Source: Pectobacterium sp. A5351 (GTDB lineage: Bacteria; Pseudomonadota; Gammaproteobacteria; Enterobacterales; Enterobacteriaceae). Taken from it: 64,000 nt of DNA. Positions 15,907 to 25,210 of the stretch are shown in pieces. Both the position numbers and the translations under genes were made by a program. Every line of letters begins with the position of its first letter. The stretch's first letter is position 1. Location of the stretch: the NCBI RefSeq assembly GCF_028335745.1, contig NZ_CP116477.1, positions 124,001-188,000 of the forward strand. The letters run 5' to 3'. The notes beneath the pieces are model-generated. The model searched no databases, was not told where the DNA came from, and saw only the letters and a program-made list of their open reading frames with translations.

Positions 15907-18050
15907 ACGCTGCCTTTGTACTTGGTTTTCAGTTGGGTAAACCAGGCTTTGCGGGTGGCTTTGCTGATTTCCTGTGGGCCACAGTCGTTATAGCCACTCG
16001 GCGCATAGCAGTAGACCGCGCGATACAGAGCATAGGTTTTGTCTTCCGGTGGCGCTTTCGGATCGGCAATCACCCGCATATAACCATCCAGACGATTATA
16101 TTCGGTGCCGACGAATTGCGTTGGCGCGTTGGTGAGCCCGCTCAACATGCTGCCTTCACCCCAGTCGAAGCCCACGCTGTTATTGGTACGCAGGAAAAAT
16201 TCGCCGAGGCAGTTAATCGCACGGGCGTCGTTGGGGCGTTGGTTCAACGTCGTGACCACGTCATTCAGCGCCGGACATTGATAGTCTTCTTCGGTGTCGC
16301 TGCCATCCCAATCAAACGCCGTTAGATCTTCCTGATTCCAGCTCTGATTTTCGCTGCTGACCAGCGGCGCGATGTCTTTTCGCAACTGAATATCTTTGAG
16401 ATAGCTGGCGTAATCACCGTGCGTTAGTGATTTGGTCAACAGCGTATGCAACGCGATAGCGCGTTCTTCGTGGCTCTGTTTCGCACTCGTTTGCTGACGG
16501 AGCAGATCGGCATTGGCGCTGACTTTCAGCACAGCGGAACGAAAACGCAGGTTTTTCACCGGGCTATCGGCGGTAAATATCCGCTCCGGGTGACCCGCCT
16601 TGACCAGCGTTTCCGCGAGGGCCAGTTGCAGGAACTGATTTTGCGTGTACCCCATATTGCGCGTTAGCAATTGGCGCCAGTGTGCTTCTGCTTCATCCCA
16701 GCGCTCCAGACGAACCAGCGCCCGGCCGCGCAGCACTTGCAGACTAAAACGCACGGTATCGGTTATATCGTTTGCTTGCGTCGCGGGAACGCTGTTAACC
16801 ACGGCAGCGTAATCTTTTTGCCCATAAAACAGCTGGGCGGCCTGAAGGTAGCTAAACGCGTCCTGCATGTTGCCTTGCTCAAACAGCGGCTTCTGTGCGG
16901 CCAGCTCATCGGCGGATAAGGCGGGTAATGCCAGCCAGCCTTCATCGGAGCGGAATCGCTTGAGATCTTGTACCATCGTCAACAGCGCGCTGTCTGGCGC
17001 ACTGGTGAACTGACTATTTTCCAACAACTTATTGTCGATCTCATCGTTTAATTCAAGGAGGTCTTCGATATCGGTGGTGCCGTCCAGTTCGTGTTGGTAC
17101 GTTTTCGCCAGGGCATTCGTATCATTTATGATCCAGTATGCGCGGCGATACAGTCCGTTAGCGGAATCCACGTACTGTCCCTCGGGATACTGCTTCAGGT
17201 AGTCGTCAATATGCTGAACGGCCGACTGAGCGGTAGCCTTATCGGCTTTACTGGCATCGAACATGTTGTATTCATCTAGCGCATCTTCCATGGCTTTATT
17301 GATTGCCACGCGAATCAGCATGTAGCGCGAGGTTTCCGCTACCCAAGGCTGTGGTGATGATACCAACGCCTGAAAACCGCTTTCCGCCTCATCAAAGTGA
17401 CCCTGATAAAACGCCAGAACCGCGAACAGATAGTGCGTGAGTGCGCCTGCATGCCCTGCGTCCGTCAGTCTGACAAGACCCTCGTTCAGTGCCTCTTTGG
17501 TATACAACGGGTTGAGGATATTCACCCGCTGATGTGCCAGCAGCGTGCGTTGTTCCCCGGTGAGCTGTTTGTCTGTCAGAAGGACGTCGAAAAACGCTTC
17601 CAGCGTGGAGAGCGCATTGGAAATATGCCGTCCTTCGTTATCGTCAGGCGAAAACGTCGAGATAGTGCTTTGAACGGACAAGGGAAGATGCAGTTGCTTC
17701 GCTTTGTTGAGCGTCGAGAGGTAGGGCGCATCCGCCGTGACATCCTCTCCTGCCTCTGATGTCTGAGGTGTTTCCGTCGCCGCGATCCCCATGACTCGGT
17801 AGGCCGTGAAAGGGTCGACACGTGAACGCGTTTGATCGGGTAAAGGATGGGGTAACGGAAGCGAAATTCCGTGGAGGCGGCTTTGCAGCAACATCAGATT
17901 CGTACGCGTGTCATTACCCGGTTGCAGGTAAGGCAGGGCAGACATGCCACATTCTGAGTCGGAAAAACCGCACACTCCATCGCTGGAACTGAATGCCTGA
18001 CTGCTCATTAACGCTGTCAGTACGCCAGCCAGCAGCGTTACTCCTTTCAT
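15876..18050 (-). CDS. Large TPR-rich exported protein
   Basis: A 724-aa protein with signal peptide MKGVTLLAGVLTALMSSQAFS. Helical repeats of TPR/Sel1 character occur at about residues 200-310 (LTHYLFAVLAFYQGHFDEAE) and 410-510 (AAQLFYGQKDYAAVVNS, GRALVRLERWDEAEAHWRQL). There are several cysteines (GVCGFSDSECG near the N-terminus; CYAPSGYNDCG near the C-terminus). In similar genomes such proteins are loosely named after the BamD/YfiO family. It precedes and overlaps the DUF3142 gene. A scaffolding role in the periplasm is inferred; the function is unknown. Confidence 0.7.
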   Translation of the reverse strand: MKGVTLLAGVLTALMSSQAFSSSDGVCGFSDSECGMSALPYLQPGNDTRTNLMLLQSRLHGISLPLPHPLPDQTRSRVDPFTAYRVMGIAATETPQTSEAGEDVTADAPYLSTLNKAKQLHLPLSVQSTISTFSPDDNEGRHISNALSTLEAFFDVLLTDKQLTGEQRTLLAHQRVNILNPLYTKEALNEGLVRLTDAGHAGALTHYLFAVLAFYQGHFDEAESGFQALVSSPQPWVAETSRYMLIRVAINKAMEDALDEYNMFDASKADKATAQSAVQHIDDYLKQYPEGQYVDSANGLYRRAYWIINDTNALAKTYQHELDGTTDIEDLLELNDEIDNKLLENSQFTSAPDSALLTMVQDLKRFRSDEGWLALPALSADELAAQKPLFEQGNMQDAFSYLQAAQLFYGQKDYAAVVNSVPATQANDITDTVRFSLQVLRGRALVRLERWDEAEAHWRQLLTRNMGYTQNQFLQLALAETLVKAGHPERIFTADSPVKNLRFRSAVLKVSANADLLRQQTSAKQSHEERAIALHTLLTKSLTHGDYASYLKDIQLRKDIAPLVSSENQSWNQEDLTAFDWDGSDTEEDYQCPALNDVVTTLNQRPNDARAINCLGEFFLRTNNSVGFDWGEGSMLSGLTNAPTQFVGTEYNRLDGYMRVIADPKAPPEDKTYALYRAVYCYAPSGYNDCGPQEISKATRKAWFTQLKTKYKGSVWADKLDYYW

Positions 18051-18171
18051 GGTTGGTATCCTTCATTTAACACGGGTCTTGCCTGTTTTCGGCATGAGTG
18101 GGGATCACTCTACGCAATCGCGTAAAAAACTCAAACCCGAATTATTTAGCCCGGAGATAAACAGAAAATGA

Positions 18172-18194
18172 CAGGTGCCCATGTCGGGCACCTG
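18172..18194 (-). terminator. Hairpin downstream of cpxA
   Basis: A perfect 9-bp stem, CAGGTGCCC/GGGCACCTG, with a 5-nt loop lies about 55 bp after the cpxA stop. On the minus strand it is followed by TCATTTTC, only moderately T-rich. It is the probable end of the cpxRA transcript. Confidence 0.6.
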
Positions 18195-18247
18195 AGGTGG
18201 TATGGTCTGATAGAAAGAAAGGTCGGCGGTGGAGGAACCGCTCCGAT

Positions 18248-19618
18248 TTACCGTTGATGCAACGGCAGCCAGATGATCAAGCGCAACCCGCCCAGGGGGC
18301 TGTCTTCTGCTTTGACCCAGCCTTTGTGCTGCGTAATGGCGGTTTCCACGATAGCGAGGCCCAAACCGCTGCCGCCGGATTCGCGATCGCGCGCTTCATC
18401 GGTTCGGTAGAAGGGGCGGAAAATCTGTTCGCGATCTTCCGGGCTCACGCCGGGGCCGTCATCATCCACTTTGATGGTGATGCCCTGATTATCCACTGAA
18501 AAGGCCACTTCAATGTGGTTGTGAGAGTAGCGCAGCGCGTTGCGCACGATATTTTCCAGCGCACTGTCGAGCGAGGCCGGGTTACCGAAGAGCATCCACT
18601 GCCCCGGAGGATAAGGCACGTCCAGCGTTTTCCCCATTTGCTCGGCTTCAAAAGCGGCATCGTCCAGCACATTGCCCCATAGCTCATCGGCATGCAGGAA
18701 CTCACGGGTCAGCTCGTTCTTGTGCTGATTGCGGGAAAGCACCAGCAGGTCGTTAATCATGCTGTCGAGCCGCTGCGTTTCCGTTTCGATGCGGTTCAGC
18801 TCATTGCCTTCACCCTGACGCCGACGCAGTAGCGCCGTTGCCAACTGCAAGCGCGTCAGCGGCGTGCGCAGCTCATGAGAGATATCCGACAGCAGACGTT
18901 GCTGTGCGGTAACCATCCGTTCCAGCGCGCTGACCATCTGGTTAAAGCTGACGCCCGTCGCCTGAAACTCCTGTGGGCCGGATTCCAGCTCAGGGTGCTG
19001 GCGTAAGTTGCCTTTGGCGACTTCATCGGCAGCATGTTTGAGCTTACGTGCGGGTTTCGCCAGGCTCCAGGCAAGCCAGAGGAGTAGCGGGGAACTGATC
19101 AGCATGGTGAAGATCAGCAGGAGTAAAGGACGGTCAAACAGCAGGCTGATGAAATCTGACTGCGGGCTGCGTGCAGGGCGAATCAGGTAAAGCTGGTAGT
19201 TGTCATCACCATCGCGGATTGCAAAAGGACCGAGAAGCTCGATGCGGCCGTAATTTTTCTTTTGCGGATGGTCGGCGTTATCCGACAGCCCGATAAAATT
19301 ACGCACAATCGGGGTTTCATGTTTCTCCGCGCCGAGAATCCGGCCTTCACTGGTAACCAGAAAAAGGCGCTGTCCTGGCGGTGCCCACTTATCCAACACC
19401 CAGAACAGCCGTAGCCACCAGCGCAGATCGTTGGCGGGCGTGTTGGCAAGGTCTGCTTCAATGTGCTGTTCCAGCATGATGCCCTGCCGCTGCTCGTTTT
19501 CCAGCAAGGCGGTAAGCTGGCGCGAGTCCAGCTTGGGCACCATTAGAACCAGCATGAGTACCAGCGCCAACGTTAACCAAAAAATAGCAAAAATACGGGC
19601 GGTCAAACTGTTGATCAT
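18248..19618 (-). CDS. cpxA: Envelope-stress sensor histidine kinase CpxA
   Basis: A 456-aa inner-membrane kinase. The first membrane helix is about residues 7-29 and the second about 164-185, with a periplasmic sensor region between. A HAMP segment follows, then the phospho-acceptor H box DISHELRTPLTRLQ near 245-258. The N box is near 355 and the ATP-lid motifs DDDGPGVSPEDREQIFRPF and GSGLGLAIV complete the kinase. It phosphorylates CpxR when envelope proteins misfold and dephosphorylates it otherwise. It overlaps cpxR by 4 bp. Confidence 0.96.
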   Translation of the reverse strand: MINSLTARIFAIFWLTLALVLMLVLMVPKLDSRQLTALLENEQRQGIMLEQHIEADLANTPANDLRWWLRLFWVLDKWAPPGQRLFLVTSEGRILGAEKHETPIVRNFIGLSDNADHPQKKNYGRIELLGPFAIRDGDDNYQLYLIRPARSPQSDFISLLFDRPLLLLIFTMLISSPLLLWLAWSLAKPARKLKHAADEVAKGNLRQHPELESGPQEFQATGVSFNQMVSALERMVTAQQRLLSDISHELRTPLTRLQLATALLRRRQGEGNELNRIETETQRLDSMINDLLVLSRNQHKNELTREFLHADELWGNVLDDAAFEAEQMGKTLDVPYPPGQWMLFGNPASLDSALENIVRNALRYSHNHIEVAFSVDNQGITIKVDDDGPGVSPEDREQIFRPFYRTDEARDRESGGSGLGLAIVETAITQHKGWVKAEDSPLGGLRLIIWLPLHQR

Positions 19619-20313
19619 GCAGCCGATACCATCAAATAGCCTCGTCCACGCAGCGTTTTAAACCAGGGTAAACCGTCCTTGCGTTCTGGCAATTTACGGC
19701 GCAGGTTCGAGATATGCATATCGATCGCGCGGTCAAATGGCGTCAGTCGTTTTCCCAGCACTTCCTGGCTTAAATGCTCACGAGAAACCACCTGTCCCAG
19801 TCGCTGGGCTAACAGATAGAGCAGCGTAAATTCGGTGCCCGTCAGATCCAGCACAACATCGTCAAAGCTGGCTTCCTGTCGTCCGGGATTCAAACGCAGG
19901 CCATCCACTTCCAGCGTCGGCGCACTGTTATCGCCCGCCTGCTGTTGATCGGTCCAATTAGAACGGCGGAGAATCGCGCGAATTCGCGCCACCAGTTCCC
20001 GGTCGTTAAAGGGCTTCGGCAGATAATCATCGGCACCCAGTTCCAGACCAAGCACGCGGTCTAATTCACTGCCGCGGGCGGTCAGCATAATGACCGGTGT
20101 TTGATGATGCTGTCGTAGTTCTTTTAATGTATCGATACCGTTTTTCTTCGGCATCATCACGTCCAGTAATAACAGGTCAACAGTGCTATCTAATATCTGT
20201 AACGCCTGCTCGCCGTCGTAGGCGACAACGACGTTAAAACCTTCCATTTCGAGCAACTCTTTCAGTAAAGCCGTTAGCTCTCTATCGTCATCAACCAGCA
20301 GAATTTTATTCAT
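19615..20313 (-). CDS. cpxR: Response regulator CpxR
   Basis: A 232-aa OmpR/PhoB-type regulator when started at MNKILLVDDDREL, identical in length to E. coli CpxR, with GGAGG upstream. The upstream in-frame ATG at 20346 would add 11 unlikely residues. The receiver domain has DDD near the N-terminus, the phospho-accepting aspartate in LLLLDVMMPKKNG and the lysine in YLPKPFNDRE. The C-terminal winged helix ends RRKLPERKDG...RGRGYLMVSAA. It activates cpxP and its own operon through sites such as 20368-20382. Confidence 0.97.
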   Translation of the reverse strand: MNKILLVDDDRELTALLKELLEMEGFNVVVAYDGEQALQILDSTVDLLLLDVMMPKKNGIDTLKELRQHHQTPVIMLTARGSELDRVLGLELGADDYLPKPFNDRELVARIRAILRRSNWTDQQQAGDNSAPTLEVDGLRLNPGRQEASFDDVVLDLTGTEFTLLYLLAQRLGQVVSREHLSQEVLGKRLTPFDRAIDMHISNLRRKLPERKDGLPWFKTLRGRGYLMVSAA

Positions 20314-20367
20314 GTTTTCTCTACCTCCAAGGGCAAAATACGACATAGATTAGCGCTATTCCATGAC

Positions 20368-20382
20368 TTTACGTAGTTTTAC
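20368..20382 (-). promoter_or_regulatory. CpxR box between cpxR and cpxP
   Basis: On the minus strand the sequence is GTAAA-ACTAC-GTAAA, a perfect match to the CpxR consensus GTAAA-N5-GTAAA. It lies in the divergent cpxR/cpxP region, 55 bp before cpxR and 85 bp before cpxP, and can serve both promoters. Confidence 0.9.
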
Positions 20383-20466
20383 ATCCTCTGACGGATGTTT
20401 GCAGCAAGATGCGTAGACTCATGCTCATTGATTCACAAAATGACGTACCGCTCTGGAGAGTTATTG

Positions 20467-20991
20467 ATGCAACAGTTCGCAACCTTATCTCTTGCTTCAC
20501 TGCTTATGTTAGGCACATTTACCGCCTTTGCAGCAGAAAATGGAGACGCCTCGGCGAGCGGCTGGAACATCGATGATTCCGCCATAAAAGGGGTATCCGG
20601 CCAGCAAGGTATGTTCGATGGCGTGAGGCTGACTGAGCAACAGCGCCAGCAAATGCGCGATTTGATGCACCAGAGCCGTCAAGACAAGCCGGCGTTTAAC
20701 TCCGAAGATGTTAAAGCCATGCACAAGCTGGTGACGGCGGAAACATTTGATGAAGCGGCGGTGCGAGTGCAAATAACCCGAATGATGAGTATGCAGATTG
20801 AGCGTCAGATTCAGATGACCCGAGTGCGCAACCAAATGTACAACCTGCTGACGCCAGCGCAGAAAGAAATATTAGAACTGAAGCATAAGCAACGTATGAA
20901 AGAGATGCAGCAACAGGTATCCATGTTTAACCAGATGTCCGCGCCATCACCAGGCACGACAAACGATGTTGAGACAGATAGTCCCGAGTAG
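20467..20991 (+). CDS. cpxP: Periplasmic Cpx modulator CpxP
   Basis: A 174-aa protein from ATG 20467, giving a signal peptide MQQFATLSLASLLMLGTFTA ending FAA; GGAGAG lies six bases upstream. The mature protein is helical, with the two CpxP/Spy LTxxQ motifs: LTEQQRQQMRDLM and LTPAQKEILELK. CpxP damps CpxA signalling and helps clear misfolded proteins in the periplasm. It is divergent from cpxRA, with a CpxR box between. The longer frame from 20395 adds 24 residues that hide the signal peptide. Confidence 0.93.
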   Translation: MQQFATLSLASLLMLGTFTAFAAENGDASASGWNIDDSAIKGVSGQQGMFDGVRLTEQQRQQMRDLMHQSRQDKPAFNSEDVKAMHKLVTAETFDEAAVRVQITRMMSMQIERQIQMTRVRNQMYNLLTPAQKEILELKHKQRMKEMQQQVSMFNQMSAPSPGTTNDVETDSPE

Positions 20992-21068
20992 TCGCGCTAG
21001 TGTAGTAAGTAGTCTGTAGTAAACGTAGTGCAGTCCGAGTAGTAATGTGTAGTAGGTACACACCCTGT

Positions 21069-21128
21069 TTTTCCTTGCCATAGACACCATCCCTGTCTTT
21101 TCGCCCTCCATGATGGAGGGTTTTTTTT
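21069..21128 (+). ncRNA. cpxQ: CpxQ, sRNA processed from the cpxP 3' UTR
   Basis: About 75 bp after the cpxP stop comes TTTTCCTTGCCATAGACACC, the conserved 5' region of E. coli/Salmonella CpxQ, followed by CATCCCTGTCTTTT and an intrinsic terminator. CpxQ is cut out of the cpxP mRNA by RNase E and, with Hfq, represses mRNAs of inner-membrane proteins. The seed region appears unchanged here while the terminator stem differs. I recognised it by memory of the sequence; no search was run. Confidence 0.85.
21104..21128 (+). terminator. Intrinsic terminator of cpxP/CpxQ
   Basis: Stem CCCTCCA/TGGAGGG with loop TGA, followed by eight T residues. It ends both the cpxP mRNA and the CpxQ sRNA and gives the poly-U tail Hfq needs. 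Confidence 0.92.
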
Positions 21129-21389
21129 GTCTAAAATTCGGCACGAAAAAATCAGCACAATATAAGATAGAACGCGTAGAATATGAGCACCAAAAATGAT
21201 GCTCATGAATGTTCCTTTACCTGTCTTCAGGCTTTTGGCTGACATCCTCATAAAAGCACGCTGAAACACCCTTGGCCGCTCGCCGATTACATGGCGATGT
21301 CATACTTTCTCTGTACCATTGCTCCATCGCGTTAGCCTCTGCCACGACAGGGGGCGCATTCTTTTATTTTAACTTTTGATATCAATACC

Positions 21390-22577
21390 ATGACCCGTTC
21401 TTCCCGTTCGACCGCCTGGTTACGCGTCGTCAGCCTTTCTCTGGCGGCATTCATTTTTAACACTGCTGAATTTGCCCCTGTTGCGTTGTTGTCAGACATC
21501 GCGGCTAGCTTTTCCATGAGTGCCGCGCAGGTTGGGCTGATCATTACGATTTATGCCTGGGTTGTGGGGCTGATGTCGTTGCCCTGCATGCTGCTGTCCA
21601 GTGATATGGAACGGCGCAGCCTGCTGATCAAAATCTTTATTCTGTTTGCTGTCAGCAATGTGCTGTCTGGGCTGGCCTGGAATTATTGGGTGCTGGTCAT
21701 CGCCCGTATCGGTGTGGCGCTGGCTCACGCGGTGTTCTGGTCAATTACGGCATCGCTGGTGGTACGGCTGGCGCCTGCGGGCAAAAAAGCGCAGGCGCTG
21801 AGCCTGTTGGCGACCGGAACGGCATTGGCGCTGGTGCTGGGACTGCCGCTAGGGCGTGTGGTCGGGCAGTATCTGGGCTGGCGCGTAACGTTTGTCCTTA
21901 TTGGCCTGAGCGCCGTCGCGATTATGCTGGGTTTGATGAAACTGCTGCCCATGTTGCCGAGCAGCAATTCCGGTTCATTGAAGAGTTTGCCTCTCCTGCT
22001 TGAGCGTCCGGCGTTGCTGTGCGTGTACGGCCTGACAGTGATGATCGTGACGGCGCACTTTACCGCCTACAGTTATATTGAGCCGTTTATCCAGAAAGTG
22101 GCGTTGTTGAATGAAAACTTCACCACTATCTTGCTGTTGATTTTTGGCGGTGCCGGCATCATTGGCAGTATGTTGTTTAGCCGCTACAGCAGCAAATACC
22201 CGGCGGGCTTCCTGATTGTTTCCTTCGCGTTTTTGGCGGTGTGTTTGCTGTTACTGTTGCCGTTGTCATTCAGCGGCTGGAGCCTGTCGACGCTGTGTAT
22301 CGTTTGGGGTATCGCCATTATGGCGCTGAGCCTGGGGATGCAGGTCAAAGTGCTGACACTGGCATCGGATGCCACCGACGTGGCAATGGCGCTCTATTCG
22401 GGGATTTATAACATTGGGATCGGCGGCGGTGCGCTGCTGGGCAATCAGGTTATTATCCATTTAGGCTTGCCCGACATCGGCTTCATGGGGGCGGCGATGG
22501 CGATGCTGGCGACGGTATGCTGTATTTTGACGTTTGTTCGCTATTCCCGTGTGTTAAAAACATCATTAACGAGTTGA
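21390..22577 (+). CDS. sotB: Sugar efflux transporter SotB (MFS)
   Basis: A 395-aa major facilitator protein with twelve predicted helices. It opens [20 protein letters not shown], typical of SotB/YdeA, and has the loop motif [12 protein letters not shown] after helix 2. SotB was described in Erwinia chrysanthemi and E. coli as exporting arabinose, IPTG and related sugars. No regulator or operon partner is adjacent; fieF begins about 40 bp later. Another drug/sugar antiporter of the DHA1 group is possible, but length and start match SotB. Confidence 0.85.
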   Translation: MTRSSRSTAWLRVVSLSLAAFIFNTAEFAPVALLSDIAASFSMSAAQVGLIITIYAWVVGLMSLPCMLLSSDMERRSLLIKIFILFAVSNVLSGLAWNYWVLVIARIGVALAHAVFWSITASLVVRLAPAGKKAQALSLLATGTALALVLGLPLGRVVGQYLGWRVTFVLIGLSAVAIMLGLMKLLPMLPSSNSGSLKSLPLLLERPALLCVYGLTVMIVTAHFTAYSYIEPFIQKVALLNENFTTILLLIFGGAGIIGSMLFSRYSSKYPAGFLIVSFAFLAVCLLLLLPLSFSGWSLSTLCIVWGIAIMALSLGMQVKVLTLASDATDVAMALYSGIYNIGIGGGALLGNQVIIHLGLPDIGFMGAAMAMLATVCCILTFVRYSRVLKTSLTS

Positions 22578-22620
22578 ACGTGGGTAACAACCCAGGCGAT
22601 CGGTTTTCTGTGAGGGCATG

Positions 22621-23523
22621 ATGAATCCACACTATGCGCGTCTGGTGACGCTGGCAGCAGTGAGCGCAACCGTCGTGGCGCTGGTGCTGTTCATAATGAA
22701 AGTGTTTGCCTGGTGGCACACCGGTTCGGTGAGCCTGCTGGCATCGCTGGTTGATTCGCTTGTAGATATCGCCGCGTCGCTGGTTAACCTGCTGGTGGTG
22801 CGCTATTCGTTGCAGCCGGCGGATACTGAACATGCATTCGGCCATGGTAAGGCGGAGTCGCTGGCGGCGCTGGCGCAGAGCATGTTTATCTCCGGCTCGG
22901 CGCTGTTCCTGATTCTGACAGGGCTGCAACACTCGCTGGAGCCGCAGACGCTGCACGCGCCGGAAGTGGGCGTGTGGGTGACGCTCATTGCGCTCGTGGC
23001 CACGCTGTTGCTGGTATCGTTCCAGCGTTGGGTCGTGAAGCGTACGCATAGCCAGGCGGTGCGGGCGGATATGCTGCATTATCAGTCCGATCTGTTGATG
23101 AACGGCGCGATTCTGGTGGCGTTGGCGCTCAGTTGGAAAGGCGTTACGCGCGCCGATTCCCTGTTTGCATTAGCTATAGGTGGTTATATTTTATACAGCG
23201 CGTTGCGCATGGGGTATGGCGCCGTGCAGTCGCTATTGGATCGGGCATTACCGGATGAAGAACACCGTGCCATCGCTGAAGTTATCGCAAACTGGCCGGG
23301 TATTCGCGGCGCACATGCGTTGCGTACCCGACGTTCCGGCCCAACGCGCTTTATTCAACTGCATCTGGAAATGGATGATGCCCTGCCGCTGGTTCAGGCA
23401 CATCAAATTGCAGATGAACTGGAGCAGGCATTACTTAAACAGTTTCCGGGTGCCGATATTATTATCCATCAGGATCCGATTTCCGTCGTGCCGGAAAATC
23501 AGCGTGGCAGGCTGGCGGTGTAG
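22621..23523 (+). CDS. fieF: Cation-efflux pump FieF (YiiP)
   Basis: A 300-aa cation diffusion facilitator exporting Zn2+/Fe2+ in exchange for protons. The transport-site residues are visible as LVDSLVDIA (D..D in helix 2) and HYQSD (H..D in helix 5). The C-terminal cytosolic domain carries the metal-sensing [14 protein letters not shown] and IIHQDP motifs. Of the paired ATGs the second (22621) sits five bases after GAGG and matches the family start MNPHYARLV. It precedes pfkA, as in E. coli. Confidence 0.94.
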   Translation: MNPHYARLVTLAAVSATVVALVLFIMKVFAWWHTGSVSLLASLVDSLVDIAASLVNLLVVRYSLQPADTEHAFGHGKAESLAALAQSMFISGSALFLILTGLQHSLEPQTLHAPEVGVWVTLIALVATLLLVSFQRWVVKRTHSQAVRADMLHYQSDLLMNGAILVALALSWKGVTRADSLFALAIGGYILYSALRMGYGAVQSLLDRALPDEEHRAIAEVIANWPGIRGAHALRTRRSGPTRFIQLHLEMDDALPLVQAHQIADELEQALLKQFPGADIIIHQDPISVVPENQRGRLAV

Positions 23524-23728
23524 TCGGCTATGTTTCACATTTTATGTGAAAAACGTGATACGCCATGAAAATTTATGCACAATTTAGCCTGACCTGAATC
23601 AATTCAGCTTCGGGTGTTTGTTATAATATGCTAATAAAAGAATAAGGCGTTGCTGCCTGTTTTACGGCGGCGGTGAATTTACGATAGAAGAATCCTGCAA
23701 AATTACATCTACAAGTCCAGAGGTTGTC

Positions 23729-24691
23729 ATGATTAGAAGAATCGGAGTGTTGACGAGCGGTGGCGATGCGCCAGGTATGAATGCGGCAATTCGTGGTGTG
23801 GTTCGTGCTGCACTCACAGAAGGGCTGGAAGTTTACGGCATTTATGATGGTTATCAGGGCTTGTATGAAGATCGTATGGAGCAGTTGGATCGCTACAGCG
23901 TATCGGATGTGATTAACCGTGGCGGCACGTTTCTGGGATCTGCGCGTTTCCCGCAGTTCCGTGATGAAGCGGTGCGTCAGGTTTGCGTAGAAAATATGAA
24001 AAGACGCGGTCTGGATGCGCTGGTGGTTATCGGCGGTGACGGTTCCTATATGGGTGCCAAGCGTCTGACCGAAATGGGTTTCCCTTGTATCGGCTTACCG
24101 GGCACGATCGATAACGACGTGGCGGGTACGGACTACACGATTGGTTACTTTACTGCGCTGGAAACCGTGCTGGAAGCGATTGACCGCCTGCGAGACACCT
24201 CCTCTTCACACCAGCGTATTTCTATTGTGGAAGTGATGGGGCGCCACTGTGGTGACCTGACGCTGGCGGCGGCGATTGCTGGCGGCTGTGAATTCATCGT
24301 TCTGCCGGAAGTGCCGTTCAGCCCGGAAGATCTGGTCTGCGAAATCAAAGCAGGTATTGAGAAAGGCAAAAAACACGCGATTGTGGCGATCACCGAACTG
24401 GTGTGCGACGTCGACGAACTGGCGAAATACATTGAAAAAGAAACGGGACGCGAAACCCGTGCGACCGTACTCGGCCACATTCAGCGTGGCGGTTCACCGG
24501 TGGCGTATGACCGTATTCTGGCTTCGCGCATGGGCGCTTATTCTATCGAACTGTTGCAGCAGGGCTACGGCGGCCGCTGTGTCGGTATCCAGAATGAAAA
24601 AATGGTGCACCACGACATCATCGACGCCATTGAGAACATGAAACGTCCTTTCAAAGGCGACTGGCTGGATACAGCGAAAAAACTGTTCTGA
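23729..24691 (+). CDS. pfkA: 6-phosphofructokinase I PfkA
   Basis: A 320-aa glycolytic kinase, the same length as the E. coli enzyme. It converts fructose 6-phosphate to fructose 1,6-bisphosphate. The ATP-binding [13 protein letters not shown] is at residues about 11-23, the catalytic [16 protein letters not shown] near 123-138, and the substrate motif [11 protein letters not shown] near 168. A good AGAGG lies before the ATG. It is preceded by a 205-bp gap of its own and is probably a single-gene unit. The C-terminus [12 protein letters not shown] is normal. Confidence 0.97.
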   Translation: MIRRIGVLTSGGDAPGMNAAIRGVVRAALTEGLEVYGIYDGYQGLYEDRMEQLDRYSVSDVINRGGTFLGSARFPQFRDEAVRQVCVENMKRRGLDALVVIGGDGSYMGAKRLTEMGFPCIGLPGTIDNDVAGTDYTIGYFTALETVLEAIDRLRDTSSSHQRISIVEVMGRHCGDLTLAAAIAGGCEFIVLPEVPFSPEDLVCEIKAGIEKGKKHAIVAITELVCDVDELAKYIEKETGRETRATVLGHIQRGGSPVAYDRILASRMGAYSIELLQQGYGGRCVGIQNEKMVHHDIIDAIENMKRPFKGDWLDTAKKLF

Positions 24692-24748
24692 TACCACAAA
24701 GCTGATGCTTTCTGTCTCTTCGTCTATTTTTATGCGGACGTTAAGACG

Positions 24749-25002
24749 GTTTCGTGCGCGATAATGTTGTTATTTTCATGCTACCTCGTAGCACGCGCCC
24801 GACACGGGGCGTCTCAAGCGCCGCTCGCCCCGTGACCCCAAGGCTTTAGGCGCGAATTATGCCGCTGACGCGGTTCCTTCGTCGGTATCTGGCTTCACGG
24901 ACCGCTTGCGACACGTTCCCGACGTGGCGCAAGCTTGAGCCGCGTCCCTGCGGCTCATCCTAAGCCCGCTATCTCCTCAGCATAATTTTTTACGCCGGAT
25001 AA
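24749..25002. repeat. 254-bp structured GC-rich repeat, copy 2
   Basis: Partner of 13738-13991. Hairpins are CACGGGGCG/CGCCCCGTG (24803-24834, a perfect 9-bp stem), TGCTAC/GTAGCA, CCGC/GCGG, a long one at 24904-24934 with arms GCTTGCG/CGCAAGC and CACGT/ACGTG around TCCCG, and GAGCCGC/GCGGCTC. It fills half of the 519-bp pfkA to LysR gap. The rest (about 25003-25210) is AT-rich before the LysR start, with no other feature I can support. Confidence 0.8.
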
Positions 25003-25210
25003 CGGCAAAACTCGCGATGCCTCTGGATTGTCGTATAAGAGCCTGCGCTAGGCATTTGAGGTGAGTCCCTCCTCCGGCTCCTCCATCACATCCGCCGTTG
25101 TAGATATATAACCAGCAAGAATATAAAAATCGGTTTTATTATTTTTTCTGCACGTTCAGACCTGCTAGCCTGCAAATTCCTTCCGTCTTGATGACACGCT
25201 GATTGCTGCT

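Noticed and set aside
18135..18155. CCGAATTATTTAGCCC near cpxA as a leftover ERIC end
   Set aside because: Only about 15 bases resemble the ERIC right end and no core or left arm is present.
25003..25210. Possible small gene before the LysR regulator
   Set aside because: Short frames only, without family features or a good ribosome site.
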